A stretch of DNA of 64,000 nt from Nitrospirales bacterium. GTDB taxonomy: Bacteria > Nitrospirota > Nitrospiria > Nitrospirales > UBA8639. The notes beneath the pieces were generated by a model. The model had not been told where the DNA came from and did not search any database. It saw only the letters and a list, made by a program, of their open reading frames with translations. Below, in pieces: positions 1 through 8,363 of this stretch (within the stretch, counting starts at the first letter, position 1; every line of letters starts with the position of its first letter). The translations under genes were made by a program, and so were the position numbers. The stretch covers positions 1-64,000 of the forward strand of contig JAHRAK010000135.1 of NCBI GenBank assembly GCA_020027535.1, in the 5' to 3' direction.

Positions 1-2
1 GC

Positions 3-374
3 GTCCTGGTCACGGTGGCCCTGGGCGTCTCGATCGGGGTGGGGGATTTCATCGGGACGCAAATCAAGTCCTGGATCGCCCGTCCGCGGCCGTGCCACGT
101 TCTGCAGGACGTCAATGAACTGGCCGGATGCTGGAAACTGTTCAGCCTGCCTTCCAATCATGCCGTGAATGCGGCGGCCGCCGCGGCGTTGCTTGGAGTG
201 CTGTTCCCCAGGACCCGCTGGCCTCTGGGGATCCTTGTGGCGCTTGGGGGCCTCTCCCGGGTCTACCTCGGGGCCCATTACCCGACGGACGTACTCGCGG
301 GCTGGTGTCTCGGCGGTCTACTGGGCGCGACGGTTGGGTATCTGATCGCGAAGAGTCCCTGGGTCCGGCCTTGA
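3..374 (+). CDS. PAP2-family phosphatase, 3' part (5' end outside window)
   Basis: Membrane-associated type 2 phosphatidic acid phosphatase family; members remove phosphate from lipid phosphates such as undecaprenyl pyrophosphate or phosphatidic acid. The three family motifs are all present: KX6RP (K then RP in KSWIARPRP), a PSNH variant of PSGH, and SRX5HX3D in SRVYLGAHYPTD, with hydrophobic stretches between and after them. The frame is open to the left edge of the window, so the GTG at 15 is probably internal and the N-terminal membrane segments are missing. The Gly to Asn change in the second motif is seen in part of the family. The substrate cannot be told from sequence. Confidence 0.85.
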   Translation, partial: VLVTVALGVSIGVGDFIGTQIKSWIARPRPCHVLQDVNELAGCWKLFSLPSNHAVNAAAAAALLGVLFPRTRWPLGILVALGGLSRVYLGAHYPTDVLAGWCLGGLLGATVGYLIAKSPWVRP

Positions 375-450
375 CCTGGGGCAGACGCATTCGTAGCTGG
401 GCATCGTATCCCGCTTTTTCCCACTATCCCGCCCCCCCTTCCTCTATAGG

Positions 451-488
451 TCATTCCCGACATTTTCAATCGGGAATCCAGGGTCTTT
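451..488. repeat. Family C intergenic repeat, copy C1
   Basis: Imperfect inverted repeat built on TTCCCGA ... TCGGGAATCCAGGGTC. It is related to copies at 2170-2209, 5107-5142, 49997-50032, 50064-50129, 54864-54897 and 54921-54987. It lies in the 262 bp non-coding gap after the PAP2 gene. Confidence 0.7.
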
Positions 489-530
489 GTATTTGGCCTT
501 TGTCGACGCGCGCTCCCAGGTCTTATAACA

Positions 531-570
531 CCCTCTCCCCAACGTGGGAGAGGGCTGGGGTGAGGGGGGG
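531..570. repeat. Family A intergenic repeat, copy A1
   Basis: Hairpin of CCCTCTCCC (531-539) with GGGAGAGGG (546-554), followed by a TGGGGTGAGGG tail. Near-identical copies lie at 2131-2168 and 49957-49994. It sits upstream of the small coiled-coil gene and could stop transcription or act as a REP-like element. Confidence 0.75.
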
Positions 571-636
571 GCAGGGACATGCCTTACGCGCATACGAAGT
601 CTTGCATGCAGGGACCCTGTTACTTATAATCGTCTC

Positions 637-954
637 ATGAGCGAAGCGATTGCTTTTGATACTCACCGATTTGTCAAAAATCTGACGGCCAGCGGCTTTA
701 CAGAGAAACAAGCTGAGGCCCTTGCGAATGAGCAGGTCCAGTTGCTCAACGCCAATCTGGCCACCAAGGCCGACATCCTGGCTGTCAAAGGCGAACTGGA
801 AGCCAAGCTCGAATCTGTCAAGGGCGACATCCTGGCTGTCAAGGCTGATCTTGAGGTAAAGATCGAAACCGTCAAGAGCGACTTGTTGAAATGGATGGTG
901 ATGGCCATGATTGCTCAGGGCGGGCTGATCGTTGCGCTGGTCAAGGCGTTGTAA
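637..954 (+). CDS. Small coiled-coil protein with C-terminal membrane anchor (DUF1640/CCDC90-like)
   Basis: A 105-residue protein. The first 50 residues contain a conserved-looking N-terminal helix region (TASGFTEKQAEALA). Residues about 45-85 form a charged coiled coil made of near-repeats (KADILAVKGELEAK, then KGDILAVKADLEVK). Residues about 86-104 are a hydrophobic tail-anchor segment. This layout matches DUF1640/CCDC90-type proteins, common in bacteria and of unknown molecular function. The ATG at 637 is chosen because the longer frame runs back through the family A repeat. It is not in an obvious operon. Confidence 0.7.
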   Translation: MSEAIAFDTHRFVKNLTASGFTEKQAEALANEQVQLLNANLATKADILAVKGELEAKLESVKGDILAVKADLEVKIETVKSDLLKWMVMAMIAQGGLIVALVKAL

Positions 955-1054
955 GGGCCATCCTGCCATCCTCACCCTCATCGTAAGCTCCCCCTGTCGG
1001 GTTACGCTTGCTAAAACCCGGCCTGCCTCACTGTCAACGAATGAATGACACAAG

Positions 1055-1939
1055 TTACAGCTTCTGCAAGGCTGAAACCCGATCTTCGATCGGCGGATGC
1101 GTCGAGAAGATCTGCATGAAACTTCGAGACTGCCCTGAGATTTTCATGGTCGCCAGGGCATCCTCCGTCTGATACTGGTGTTCGACCCCCTTGACCCATC
1201 GGTCGATCGCTTGCAGCGCCGAAATCATGTGTTCCTTGCCGACCGTATTGGCTGCAAATGTATCGGCGGAGAATTCCCTGCGTCGTGACCACCAACTGAT
1301 GGGAATCATCGCGAGGATCGACAAGACGATCTGGAGAAAAAAGTAGACGCCGATGCCCAGCATGGGATTGCGTTCGGCCACCTGGCGGTACACGATGCGG
1401 CTGATAAAATAGACGAAGGTATTCATCAAGCCGGCGAGGATCGTCGTCGTGAACATATCGCCGTTATAGACGTGACCCATTTCATGCGCCAGCACGGCCC
1501 GCACTTCATCTTCGTTCAGGTTGTTCAATAAGCCGGTTGACACGGCAACCATCGAGTTGTTCTTCGACGGCCCCGTGGCAAAGGCATTGGGGTCCGGCGA
1601 GTCGTACAGCCAGACTTCCGGCATTTTAATGTCCAGCCGATTGGCGATTTTCCGTACCGTCTCATACACGAGCAATTCGGCGGGGTGCTGCGGTTGGGTG
1701 ATCTGCCTGCAATTCAACATCATTCGCGCCATTTTCTTGGAAAACGCCAGGCTGAGAAAGGCTCCGCCGAATCCAAGAACAAAGGCCCACAAGAGGTCCT
1801 GATGAACGAACGATCCGCGGAGGTCAATCCCGAACGCGGGAAGGACGAATTCCGAGAGAATCGTGAAGGTGATCGAAAGGGTGATGAAGATCAGAATATT
1901 GGCCAACAGCAGCAGGCCGATGCCTTTCATCTTTTTCAT
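1055..1939 (-). CDS. htpX: HtpX-type membrane zinc metalloprotease (M48)
   Basis: Inner-membrane M48B peptidase of 294 residues that degrades misfolded membrane proteins, working beside FtsH in model bacteria. Two N-terminal membrane segments (about 7-30 and 50-67) precede the zinc-binding HEMGH at 152-156; E222 in REFSAD is the probable third zinc ligand. Two further hydrophobic segments lie between these (about 163-182 and 196-214). The start at 1939 is favoured over an upstream ATG at 2032 because AGAGGAGG lies just before it and because the protein then begins at the usual HtpX N-terminus. Length is normal. It is transcribed alone, away from the cupredoxin operon. Confidence 0.92.
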   Translation of the reverse strand: MKKMKGIGLLLLANILIFITLSITFTILSEFVLPAFGIDLRGSFVHQDLLWAFVLGFGGAFLSLAFSKKMARMMLNCRQITQPQHPAELLVYETVRKIANRLDIKMPEVWLYDSPDPNAFATGPSKNNSMVAVSTGLLNNLNEDEVRAVLAHEMGHVYNGDMFTTTILAGLMNTFVYFISRIVYRQVAERNPMLGIGVYFFLQIVLSILAMIPISWWSRRREFSADTFAANTVGKEHMISALQAIDRWVKGVEHQYQTEDALATMKISGQSRSFMQIFSTHPPIEDRVSALQKL

Positions 1940-2130
1940 GCGTTCCTCCTCTGTAGCAACACCAGGCTTTCCGATGAGTGATGTGTGACGAATTCTGTTT
2001 GATGCAACGCCGCAACGGGCCGTTGGTGACACGGTCAGGACTTTTCTTGAAACCCTCGAAAGTCCCGTCTATATTCTATCATGGTATAGTAATATCATTT
2101 TTTTGTGAGTCAAGGCGAGAAGCTACTACG

Positions 2131-2168
2131 CCCTCTCCCCGATGTGGGAGAGGGTAGGGGTGAGGGGG
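2131..2168. repeat. Family A intergenic repeat, copy A2
   Basis: CCCTCTCCC ... GGGAGAGGG hairpin with a TAGGGGTGAGGGGG tail, in the 324 bp gap between the divergent htpX and cupredoxin genes. The rest of the gap is AT-rich (about 2070-2105), probably promoter sequence, and no clear promoter could be assigned. Confidence 0.75.
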
Positions 2169-2169
2169 A

Positions 2170-2209
2170 AAAAGACCCTGGATTCCCGATTAAGGATGTC
2201 GGGAATGAC
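2170..2209. repeat. Family C intergenic repeat, copy C2
   Basis: AAAGACCCTGGATTCCCGAT followed by ATGTCGGGAATGACA, in the opposite orientation to C1. It directly abuts A2, so the A and C units occur as a pair here, as they do after purF. Confidence 0.7.
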
Positions 2210-2263
2210 AAAAAAAGAAGACGGGAATTGTTCACGATTGAGGGAAACATGAAGGGAGAACTG

Positions 2264-2698
2264 ATGGGACATAAATGTTGGTTAGCCGTGCTGATGTGTG
2301 CAGGTGCGCTGGTTTTGTCTTCGGGGATCGCGCTCGGGGAGGACGAACAGGAGGTGCTGGTGCTCCAGCCGGATGCCGATGGCATACAACGGGCCTTGAT
2401 CGTCTTGGACAGTTACGCGTATACGCCGCCGCATATCAGCGTTCAGGCGGGCCTGCCCATCGAGTTTCGATTTGAAAACCAGAGTTTTCTGACCCCTCAC
2501 AATTTCGTCCTTGATTATCCGGACGTGGCTTTGCAGCATGACGTCAGCGTGGATGCCGGAGATAGCGTCACGATCAGGTTTTCGGTGCAGACTTCGGGAA
2601 CCTACACTTTTTATTGCGATAAACAATTGCTGTTCTTCCCCAGCCATCGCGAAGAGGGGATGGAAGGGCGCCTCGAGGTTCGGCCGGAGAGTCGATGA
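2264..2698 (+). CDS. Exported cupredoxin-like protein (type 1 copper site)
   Basis: A 144-residue secreted or periplasmic protein. Residues 1-25 look like a signal peptide (cleavage near ALG-ED). The rest is a cupredoxin domain with a full set of type 1 copper ligands: H79 (TPHNF), C118 (FYCDK), H128 (PSHRE) and M133. Family members carry electrons or act as domains of larger copper enzymes; this single-domain form would fit a soluble electron carrier. The ATG at 2264 has GAAGGGAG just upstream; an ATG at 2249 is also possible. Its stop overlaps the start of the squalene/phytoene synthase gene (ATGATGA), so the two are translationally coupled. Confidence 0.8.
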   Translation: MGHKCWLAVLMCAGALVLSSGIALGEDEQEVLVLQPDADGIQRALIVLDSYAYTPPHISVQAGLPIEFRFENQSFLTPHNFVLDYPDVALQHDVSVDAGDSVTIRFSVQTSGTYTFYCDKQLLFFPSHREEGMEGRLEVRPESR

Positions 2699-3741
2699 TG
2701 AGTGCGAAACACGTCGAGCGGTATTTACTGCATGACGTTTTAAAGCAGGTTTCGCGTTCATTTTATCTGACCCTGGCCGTATTGCCGGGGAGCGTGGCCA
2801 AACAGGTGGGGTTGGCGTATCTGTTCGCGCGCGCGGCCGATACGATTGCGGATGCGGGCCGGATGGATCGGGGCACCAGGGCAACGTTGTTGCGGCAGCT
2901 CAAGCTCCAATTCGTTCAGACATGCGGCAATCGGGAAGAAATCAAGGCCATTCAGGCCATGACGGCCTCTCAACAGGGGCATCCCGGTGAACGCACGTTA
3001 CTCGAACACCTGGATCGCTGTTTCGAGGTGTACGAAACCCTGGCACCTGACGATCAGGCAGAGATCCGTCAGGTTTTACCGATTCTTATCAGTGGCATGG
3101 AAATGGATCTGGATCGTTTCCCCGGGGAATCCGAAGCTGAACTGGCCGCGCTTTCTTCGTTGGAGGATCTAGACCTTTATACGTATAAGATCGCGGGCTG
3201 CGTCGGGGAGTTTTGGACCAATATCATGTATGCCCATTTACCGCGCATACGCCGGACCTGGGACAGGGAATCCAAAATTCGCACGGGCATCCGGTTCGGC
3301 AAAGGGCTCCAATTGACCAACATTTTGAAAGATCTGTCCAAGGACCTGCGCCGCGGGCGCTGTTACATTCCCTTGGAGTTGTTGGGGCAGGCAGGCTTGG
3401 AACCTCGCGACCTACTGGATAAGCGCACGATGGCCGGTTTCAGCCCCGTCCTGCACACGTTGGTGAAGACCGCCCTCGCACATTTGGATCAGGGATGGCT
3501 CTACGCCACGTCTATTCCGCAACGCGACGTTCGTCTTCGCCTAGCCTGTATGTGGCCGATTCTCATCGCCTTGAAAACGCTGCATCGCCTGACCACGTGC
3601 GACAATCTCCTGGACCCCGCCCAACCATTGAAGATTACACGGTTCGAGGTCTACCGGATTATGGCGGCCTCGACACTGACCGGCGGCAGCCGAACCATGG
3701 GCACGGCCTATTGGGGACACCTCCGCAAGACAATCGGATAA
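2695..3741 (+). CDS. Squalene/phytoene synthase family protein (head-to-head prenyl synthase)
   Basis: A trans-isoprenyl diphosphate head-to-head synthase of 348 residues. The two aspartate-rich Mg2+-diphosphate motifs are present: DTIAD at 49-53 and DLSKD at 213-217, the latter within the usual NILKDxxxD context. Family members condense two farnesyl or geranylgeranyl diphosphates to squalene or phytoene; in many bacteria squalene made this way feeds hopanoids. Sequence alone does not separate squalene from phytoene synthase. It overlaps the cupredoxin gene by 4 bases and ends 6 bases from a convergent ferredoxin gene. Confidence 0.85.
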   Translation: MMSAKHVERYLLHDVLKQVSRSFYLTLAVLPGSVAKQVGLAYLFARAADTIADAGRMDRGTRATLLRQLKLQFVQTCGNREEIKAIQAMTASQQGHPGERTLLEHLDRCFEVYETLAPDDQAEIRQVLPILISGMEMDLDRFPGESEAELAALSSLEDLDLYTYKIAGCVGEFWTNIMYAHLPRIRRTWDRESKIRTGIRFGKGLQLTNILKDLSKDLRRGRCYIPLELLGQAGLEPRDLLDKRTMAGFSPVLHTLVKTALAHLDQGWLYATSIPQRDVRLRLACMWPILIALKTLHRLTTCDNLLDPAQPLKITRFEVYRIMAASTLTGGSRTMGTAYWGHLRKTIG

Positions 3742-3747
3742 CGTCGA

Positions 3748-4038
3748 TTACTCGGGTTGGGGAACGAGCAGTTTTTCGCCTTTTCGAAAAACCGCGTAAA
3801 TGGCTTGTGAAGGACAGGCATCGAGGCACATCCGACACGTTTCCATACACCGCGATTCGTCGAATTTATAGGGAGGGGTCGATAACCATGCCCCGGTGGG
3901 ACAGACAGGAATACACACGGCCTTATGCGTGCAGCGCTCCGGATGACGAACCAAATGATCCCGCGTTACCATCATGGGTTTTACTCCTTCAAAGAGCCCC
4001 CCGGAGAACATATCCAGCATATTTTCGGGGCGCCGCAT
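3748..4038 (-). CDS. Small ferredoxin-like protein with unusual cysteine spacing
   Basis: A 96-residue 4Fe-4S-type protein. Cysteines are C36, C42, C46 and C64, C68, C71, C75. The second group (CX3CX2CX3CP) is close to a normal 4Fe-4S motif, while the first (CX5CX3CP) lacks the usual CX2CX2C spacing and has only three cysteines. The CP-T-G-A and CP-S-Q-A-I turns are typical of two-cluster ferredoxins. It probably carries electrons, but the number and type of clusters is uncertain. It lies one base after the stop of the unknown gene at 4040-4456 and is probably cotranscribed with it. Confidence 0.75.
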   Translation of the reverse strand: MRRPENMLDMFSGGLFEGVKPMMVTRDHLVRHPERCTHKAVCIPVCPTGAWLSTPPYKFDESRCMETCRMCLDACPSQAIYAVFRKGEKLLVPQPE

Positions 4039-4039
4039 G

Positions 4040-4456
4040 TTAAGAATTCCACTTTTTGACGAGCGACCGAATACGGTCTTTTAACTCGGGGATGGCTTCC
4101 AGGTTATTGTGAATGGCCCCGAGGATGTTTTCCATTCGTGCCGTCCGGGTCGCTTCCCTGTCACGTTGGGCAAGCGCTTCATATTTGCGATAGGCGTCGG
4201 GGTAGAGGGTGCGGAGACGGGCTGCCGCGGCAGTGATCCCATCCCGGAGTTGCCGAGGTTCCGGCGCAAGAGGTGGTACAATGGCAAAAGAACCGTTATC
4301 CAGCATGAGTACTTTTGCGTCGCTTTGTTCAATCGAGGTCACGGACGTGACGGTGTGGCCGGCCACCTCATCCCAGGTCCGAAGTAATCCGGGAAACTGT
4401 TTGAGGAACGCGACTTTTTCCTGATTCGCTTTCCATTTGGCTTCGTTTGCCGACAT
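4040..4456 (-). CDS. Conserved hypothetical protein, upstream partner of ferredoxin
   Basis: A 138-residue soluble protein, not recognised. The N-terminal half looks beta-rich (HTVTSVTSIEQSDAKVLMLD, then FAIVPPLAPEP) and the C-terminal half is helical and charged, with long amphipathic stretches from about residue 75. No signal peptide or membrane segment is visible. Its stop is one base from the start of the downstream ferredoxin gene, so the two proteins are likely made together. Confidence 0.6.
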   Translation of the reverse strand: MSANEAKWKANQEKVAFLKQFPGLLRTWDEVAGHTVTSVTSIEQSDAKVLMLDNGSFAIVPPLAPEPRQLRDGITAAAARLRTLYPDAYRKYEALAQRDREATRTARMENILGAIHNNLEAIPELKDRIRSLVKKWNS

Positions 4457-4529
4457 GTGGGGCTTGTGTGCTTTGATCGCTGGGGTTGAGGTCGAGTATG
4501 CTTGCTTGTCACGCCATGGGGTTGAACGT

Positions 4530-4895
4530 CTAAGGGGAAATCAGGGTGGCGCGAGATTCGAGCTGTTGCGGAGGAACGTCATGCCCCGGCATTAGCAGGC
4601 GTTCAACCAATTCACCCTTGACCACGTGCCGTTCCATGATTTCAGTGACGTCGGCCTCGTTCCCGACCCAATACCAGACGCCTTCCGGATAAATGACGAC
4701 GCTGGGACCATATTCACAATGATCCAAACACCCTGCCTTATTGGCACGGACAATGCCTTTGAGCCCAAGCCGCTGGACTTCCTCTTTGAAGAATGCGTGA
4801 AGTTCCGCGGACCGGTTATCGGCACAGCACCCTCTCGGGTCGCCCTTGGGCCGTTGATTAATGCAAATGAAAATATGATGCTTGAATCCACTCAT
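4530..4895 (-). CDS. Thioredoxin-like [2Fe-2S] ferredoxin
   Basis: A 121-residue thioredoxin-fold 2Fe-2S protein of the (2Fe-2S) ferredoxin/NuoE-like group. The N-terminus HHIFICIN is the typical first strand. Cluster ligands are expected to be C11, C23 or C24, C56 and C60 (AGCLDHCEYGP), the last pair followed by the usual GPSVVIYPEG. The ATG at 4895 is chosen over one at 5006 because it places the first strand at the N-terminus. The partner is unknown; similar proteins serve as electron carriers or cluster carriers. Confidence 0.85.
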   Translation of the reverse strand: MSGFKHHIFICINQRPKGDPRGCCADNRSAELHAFFKEEVQRLGLKGIVRANKAGCLDHCEYGPSVVIYPEGVWYWVGNEADVTEIMERHVVKGELVERLLMPGHDVPPQQLESRATLISP

Positions 4896-4997
4896 GATTG
4901 CGTTTCTTAGCAGATTTCGTTGCGAAGCACAAAAAAAAATAGTACAGGAGGATTCTTTCCCGTGTCCAGTATTATGCGAGAACGGAGAGGTGAAAAG

Positions 4998-5070
4998 GGC
5001 AGGCACATAGGCCTGTCCCTACCAGAATAATCCATGATTCCGTAGGGGACGGCCTGCGTGCCGTCCCTAA
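4998..5070. repeat. Family E intergenic repeat, copy E1
   Basis: Composite of two related units, GCCTGTCCCTA and GTAGGGGACGGCCTGCGTGC, arranged so that parts pair (GTAGGGAC-type against GTCCCTAC-type). A related copy lies at 60869-60898. It occupies much of the 296 bp gap between the divergent 2Fe-2S ferredoxin and alanine dehydrogenase genes. Confidence 0.6.
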
Positions 5071-5106
5071 TGGATGGTGGAGTTGCACGAATGGAGGATA
5101 GACGGG

Positions 5107-5142
5107 AAAGACCCTGGATGCCTGCTTTCGCAGGAATGATTG
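5107..5142. repeat. Family C intergenic repeat, copy C3
   Basis: AAAGACCCTGGATGCCTGC then TTTCGCAGGAATGATT: a family C unit whose hairpin is CCTGC TTTC GCAGG. It sits 50 bp upstream of the alanine dehydrogenase start, in what should be its leader or promoter region. Confidence 0.65.
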
Positions 5143-5191
5143 TTCGGGGTGCATTGGATATTTTCGTATCAACAACCGCCGCTGAATCGAG

Positions 5192-6301
5192 ATGAAGATC
5201 GGAATTCCCAAAGAACGCAAAGACCATGAATTTCGGGTCGCCTTAACCCCGGAGGGTGTGGACGAACTCGTCCGGAACGGCCATGAGGTGTGGGTCGAGA
5301 CTCATGCTGGGCAGGGAGTGGATTTTCCTGATGACTTGTATCATGCCGTGGGAGCTCGAATCGCCTCGTCGGAAGAAGAGATCTTCGACCGGGCCGATTT
5401 GGTCCTGAAAGTCAAAGATCCGCTTATAACGGAGGTTGCGTACTTGCAGCCCCGCCACACGTTGTTCACGTTTCTTCATTTGGCTTCTTCCAAGTCTCTG
5501 ACCGAGGCCTTGATGCAATCGGGGAGTACGGCCATTGCGTATGAAACAACGGAAAATGAATGGGGGCATCTGCCGATGTTGCAGCCCATGAGTCAAATTG
5601 CCGGGAAATTGGCGATTCAAATCGGTGCTCATTTTCTGGAGCAGACGCACGGCGGCAAGGGGATTCTCCTGGGCGGCGTCCCGGGGGTGCCCCGGGGACA
5701 CGTCGTGATTCTCGGGGCCGGCGGAGTGAGCTCGGCCGCCGTGGGAGTCGCACTTGGGATCGGGGCGCGAGTCACCGTCATCGGCAATGATATCAATCAA
5801 CTGCAAGGGTTACAGGAGCGCTTCGGGAACAGCCTGACGACCTTGGTCTCTCAAAGACTCACGATTGCAGAGACCGTGAATAGCGCGGATTTGTTGATTG
5901 GCGCCGTCATGATCAAAGGTGCGAAAAGCCCGGTTCTGGTTTCCCGGTCCATGGTGGCGACGATGAAAAAAGGCACGTTAATCATGGATATTGCGGTTGA
6001 CCAGGGAGGATGTATTGAAACCACGAGGCCGACAACGCATGCCGATCCCATTTTCGAAGTGGATGGAGTCCGGCACTATGGCGTGACAAATATTCCCGGT
6101 ATTGTGCCACAAACTTCAACCTATGCCTTGACCCACGCAACTCTACCTTTTATAGTCCGGTTGGCCAACGTGGGAATCGAAGCATCTCTCCGGGCTGATC
6201 CGGGTATTGCCCGAGGCGTAAATATTCGTCATGGGGCGATCACCTATCCGGCTGTCGCCGAGGCGCATGGATTATCCTGTGAGCCACTTGTCCGGAAATA
6301 G
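5192..6301 (+). CDS. ald: Alanine dehydrogenase
   Basis: NAD-dependent L-alanine dehydrogenase (alanine to pyruvate plus ammonia, reversible), 369 residues, the usual length. The N-terminus MKIGIPKE is diagnostic. K75 (in KVKDP) and H96 (in FLHLA) match the substrate-binding lysine and catalytic histidine of known enzymes at the same numbers. The Rossmann nucleotide loop is [11 protein letters not shown] at about 172-182. With the ammonium genes 14 kb away it suggests that the cell can take up or release ammonia through alanine. The start at 5192 follows a weak purine-rich stretch. Confidence 0.95.
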   Translation: MKIGIPKERKDHEFRVALTPEGVDELVRNGHEVWVETHAGQGVDFPDDLYHAVGARIASSEEEIFDRADLVLKVKDPLITEVAYLQPRHTLFTFLHLASSKSLTEALMQSGSTAIAYETTENEWGHLPMLQPMSQIAGKLAIQIGAHFLEQTHGGKGILLGGVPGVPRGHVVILGAGGVSSAAVGVALGIGARVTVIGNDINQLQGLQERFGNSLTTLVSQRLTIAETVNSADLLIGAVMIKGAKSPVLVSRSMVATMKKGTLIMDIAVDQGGCIETTRPTTHADPIFEVDGVRHYGVTNIPGIVPQTSTYALTHATLPFIVRLANVGIEASLRADPGIARGVNIRHGAITYPAVAEAHGLSCEPLVRK

Positions 6302-6320
6302 GAAACAGAAGCAAGGTCGT

Positions 6321-6397
<77 letters not shown>

Positions 6398-6493
6398 TCC
6401 ATTGCTTCATGTCTTGATGGACCGCGGTCAAAATTTCCCCAAATTCACGCCGGAATCCTTGTCCGTTCCTTACGGCATCGGGAACCTGATCCG

Positions 6494-7135
6494 ATGACTT
6501 TTCTGATTGTCATCGGAATCGGAATCGTGGCCGGCGGGATGGCCTTGGTCTGGTGGCGCCTCAAGTCGCTGACGCAAAAAGTCAAAGATGTCACGCGTCA
6601 ACAGTATGACGGCCAGAACGAGTTGAGGGAGACGGCCCGGCAACAGTCCGAAGCGCTCGCAATCCTGCGATTGCAGCTCGCCCAGTTGGCATCGGGCAAA
6701 GAACTTGACGGCACCCTGGTTCGGACGGGGAATCTGTATCACCAGGCAAGTGCGGATGAAGTACGGCAAATGATGGAGGACCATGCTGCGGGGACAGGTT
6801 CAGACTTGGTCGTCGTGGACGTTCGGAGCCAAAAAGAATTTCTCGCAAATCACGTGCCTGGGGCCAAACATATTCCGTTCGAACACCTGGAAACGCGTTT
6901 TCAGGCCGAAATCCCCAAGGAGACAAAAACTATTTTAGTGTATTGTGCCCAAGGTGAACGAAGCCGGCTCGCTTGTGATTTCCTGAGCCGGGAAGGCTAT
7001 ACGACCCTTGTGACCATGCGGGATGGTTTTCAAAAATGGACGGGCCCGGTTCTGGGCACGGGGAGTCTCGACCTGGTACAAATTCAATCCAGGACCCCGC
7101 CCAACAACGTCGTCCGGGAAAGGGCGCAGTCGTAA
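6494..7135 (+). CDS. Membrane-anchored rhodanese-domain protein
   Basis: A 213-residue protein with an N-terminal membrane helix (about 2-21), a charged coiled-coil linker (about 25-65) and a rhodanese domain (about 82-190). The active-site loop is CAQGERS with Cys151, the single-domain thiosulfate sulfurtransferase/PspE type. A C-terminal tail of about 25 residues follows. Such domains carry persulfide sulfur or act as binding modules; which applies here is unknown. Its stop overlaps the next start (TAATG), so the two genes form a coupled pair. Confidence 0.85.
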   Translation: MTFLIVIGIGIVAGGMALVWWRLKSLTQKVKDVTRQQYDGQNELRETARQQSEALAILRLQLAQLASGKELDGTLVRTGNLYHQASADEVRQMMEDHAAGTGSDLVVVDVRSQKEFLANHVPGAKHIPFEHLETRFQAEIPKETKTILVYCAQGERSRLACDFLSREGYTTLVTMRDGFQKWTGPVLGTGSLDLVQIQSRTPPNNVVRERAQS

Positions 7136-7542
7136 TGGCTGAACCGTATACCATCCTGAAGGTGATGGGGCCGTATCGTGAGCCGAGAGAGACTGCCTTG
7201 TCTTTTGATTATTCCGTCCAACGCCCGCATTGGGCGACTCCACAGGGGGTTCGGGTCAAGATTGGCCTCGAAGAAGAATTGGACCTGCTCAAGACGAAGA
7301 TCTTACAGATTTCAGGAGGAACGGCGGGCCAGCAACTTCGAATCAATCAACTGCTCGGACGCGCGATCGGAGACCGCAAGCTCGAAATCGCCAATGAAGA
7401 AAGTTTGTTCAACGACCGCCGGGACGCCATGCTCGACCCCTTTACGGGCGAATGGTCCCACCTCTTTCCCCGTCTTGAATCCTGGATGAACCAGGAACGC
7501 GACAGACTCCGACAGGAAATTCAAGAGAAAGTCGGCCTGTAG
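7135..7542 (+). CDS. Conserved hypothetical protein coupled to rhodanese gene
   Basis: A 135-residue soluble protein, not recognised. It starts with a short beta-rich region (YTILKVMGPYREP) and then becomes highly charged and helical, including about 110-135, which looks like a coiled coil. The start is the ATG overlapping the rhodanese stop. No signal or membrane segment is visible. Coupled translation implies a shared role with the rhodanese. Confidence 0.6.
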   Translation: MAEPYTILKVMGPYREPRETALSFDYSVQRPHWATPQGVRVKIGLEEELDLLKTKILQISGGTAGQQLRINQLLGRAIGDRKLEIANEESLFNDRRDAMLDPFTGEWSHLFPRLESWMNQERDRLRQEIQEKVGL

Positions 7543-7650
7543 TTTATTGTCAGGTTTGACAATGCTGACTCGTTTGTTGACGGCATAGGAGCTGTCTGTC
7601 TTTTCTCTCATTTGCAGTCCTGTCATCCCTGTCGTTCTCTTTTTTGTATG

Positions 7651-7706
7651 TGTAGCGGCGCCATCTCATGGCGCTTTCTTCCAGCGGCATGCCATGCCGC
7701 CCTACA
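7651..7706. repeat. Family F REP-like double hairpin
   Basis: Two hairpins, GCGCCAT-CTC-ATGGCGC and GCGGCAT-GCC-ATGCCGC, enclosed by outer arms TGTAG ... CTACA. It lies between the convergent genes ending at 7542 and 7731 and could act as a bidirectional terminator. No second copy was noticed in this window. Confidence 0.65.
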
Positions 7707-7730
7707 AGAGAGAAAGAGGAAACGTCGACT

Positions 7731-8363
7731 TTAAAACAATGGTTGATACCGTCGCGAATACAGGCCCGTCGCTTTTTCTCCGAATCCCAGGGAGGCGTGT
7801 TCGGGTTGACTTTTCCGGTTGAGATTGACGGCGTAATGTCCTCGAACCTGTTCCATGGCTATTTCGTACGGGATGGTCCTCTGGTAAAAATCGCCCGGCG
7901 CATGTGCCCCGACGGATAAAATCTCAACGGCCTCGGGAACTGCGTATTTAGGATCGGAAAAGATATAAATATCGGCGACGGCAAATTCACCCAGGTTGTT
8001 CCCCGGCGTCGTTGCAGGAATCCGTGAAACAAGAGAGCCATCCTTTCGTGACAGTCTTAGGTGATTGAGTAAGGCCACGACTTGGCTGTCGGTGGTTTGT
8101 CGAGGAACGAGCAGGCTCAGGGCATTCATTTCTTGCACGTGAGCCGTGACTTTAATCGAAGGCACCGGTGCCGATTCGGCTTCCTTGAGCAACAGCGCCA
8201 GTTGTTCCGAGCGAACTTCGTTCCCCTGTGGGGGATGAATATCTTTGGATTTGGGAATAATCGCTTGGATAAAAAGCCAAAGCCCGATAATCACTCCAAA
8301 GATAACGATCAGCGGATGCAGGCCAACGCGTTTGTTCTGCTCTGGGGGGTCCGAGTCATTCAT
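7731..8363 (-). CDS. Membrane-anchored protein of unknown function
   Basis: A 210-residue protein with a single N-terminal membrane helix (about 16-36, LIVIFGVIIGLWLFIQAII) followed by a presumably periplasmic region that contains no domain I recognise. Residues about 55-115 are helix-rich; the C-terminal part is mixed and ends in YSRRYQPLF. Its start overlaps the mazG stop by 8 bases, so it is the second gene of a mazG operon. Nothing else suggests a function. Confidence 0.65.
   Translation of the reverse strand: MNDSDPPEQNKRVGLHPLIVIFGVIIGLWLFIQAIIPKSKDIHPPQGNEVRSEQLALLLKEAESAPVPSIKVTAHVQEMNALSLLVPRQTTDSQVVALLNHLRLSRKDGSLVSRIPATTPGNNLGEFAVADIYIFSDPKYAVPEAVEILSVGAHAPGDFYQRTIPYEIAMEQVRGHYAVNLNRKSQPEHASLGFGEKATGLYSRRYQPLF

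Noticed and set aside
523-1053. Minus-strand open frame of 176 residues over the coiled-coil gene
   Set aside because: It is the complement of a repetitive coding sequence and passes through repeat A1; residues show no family pattern.
2105-2263. Longer frame upstream of the cupredoxin start
   Set aside because: It runs through the A2 and C2 repeats and would add about 50 charged residues before the signal peptide; the ATG at 2264 has a better ribosome site.
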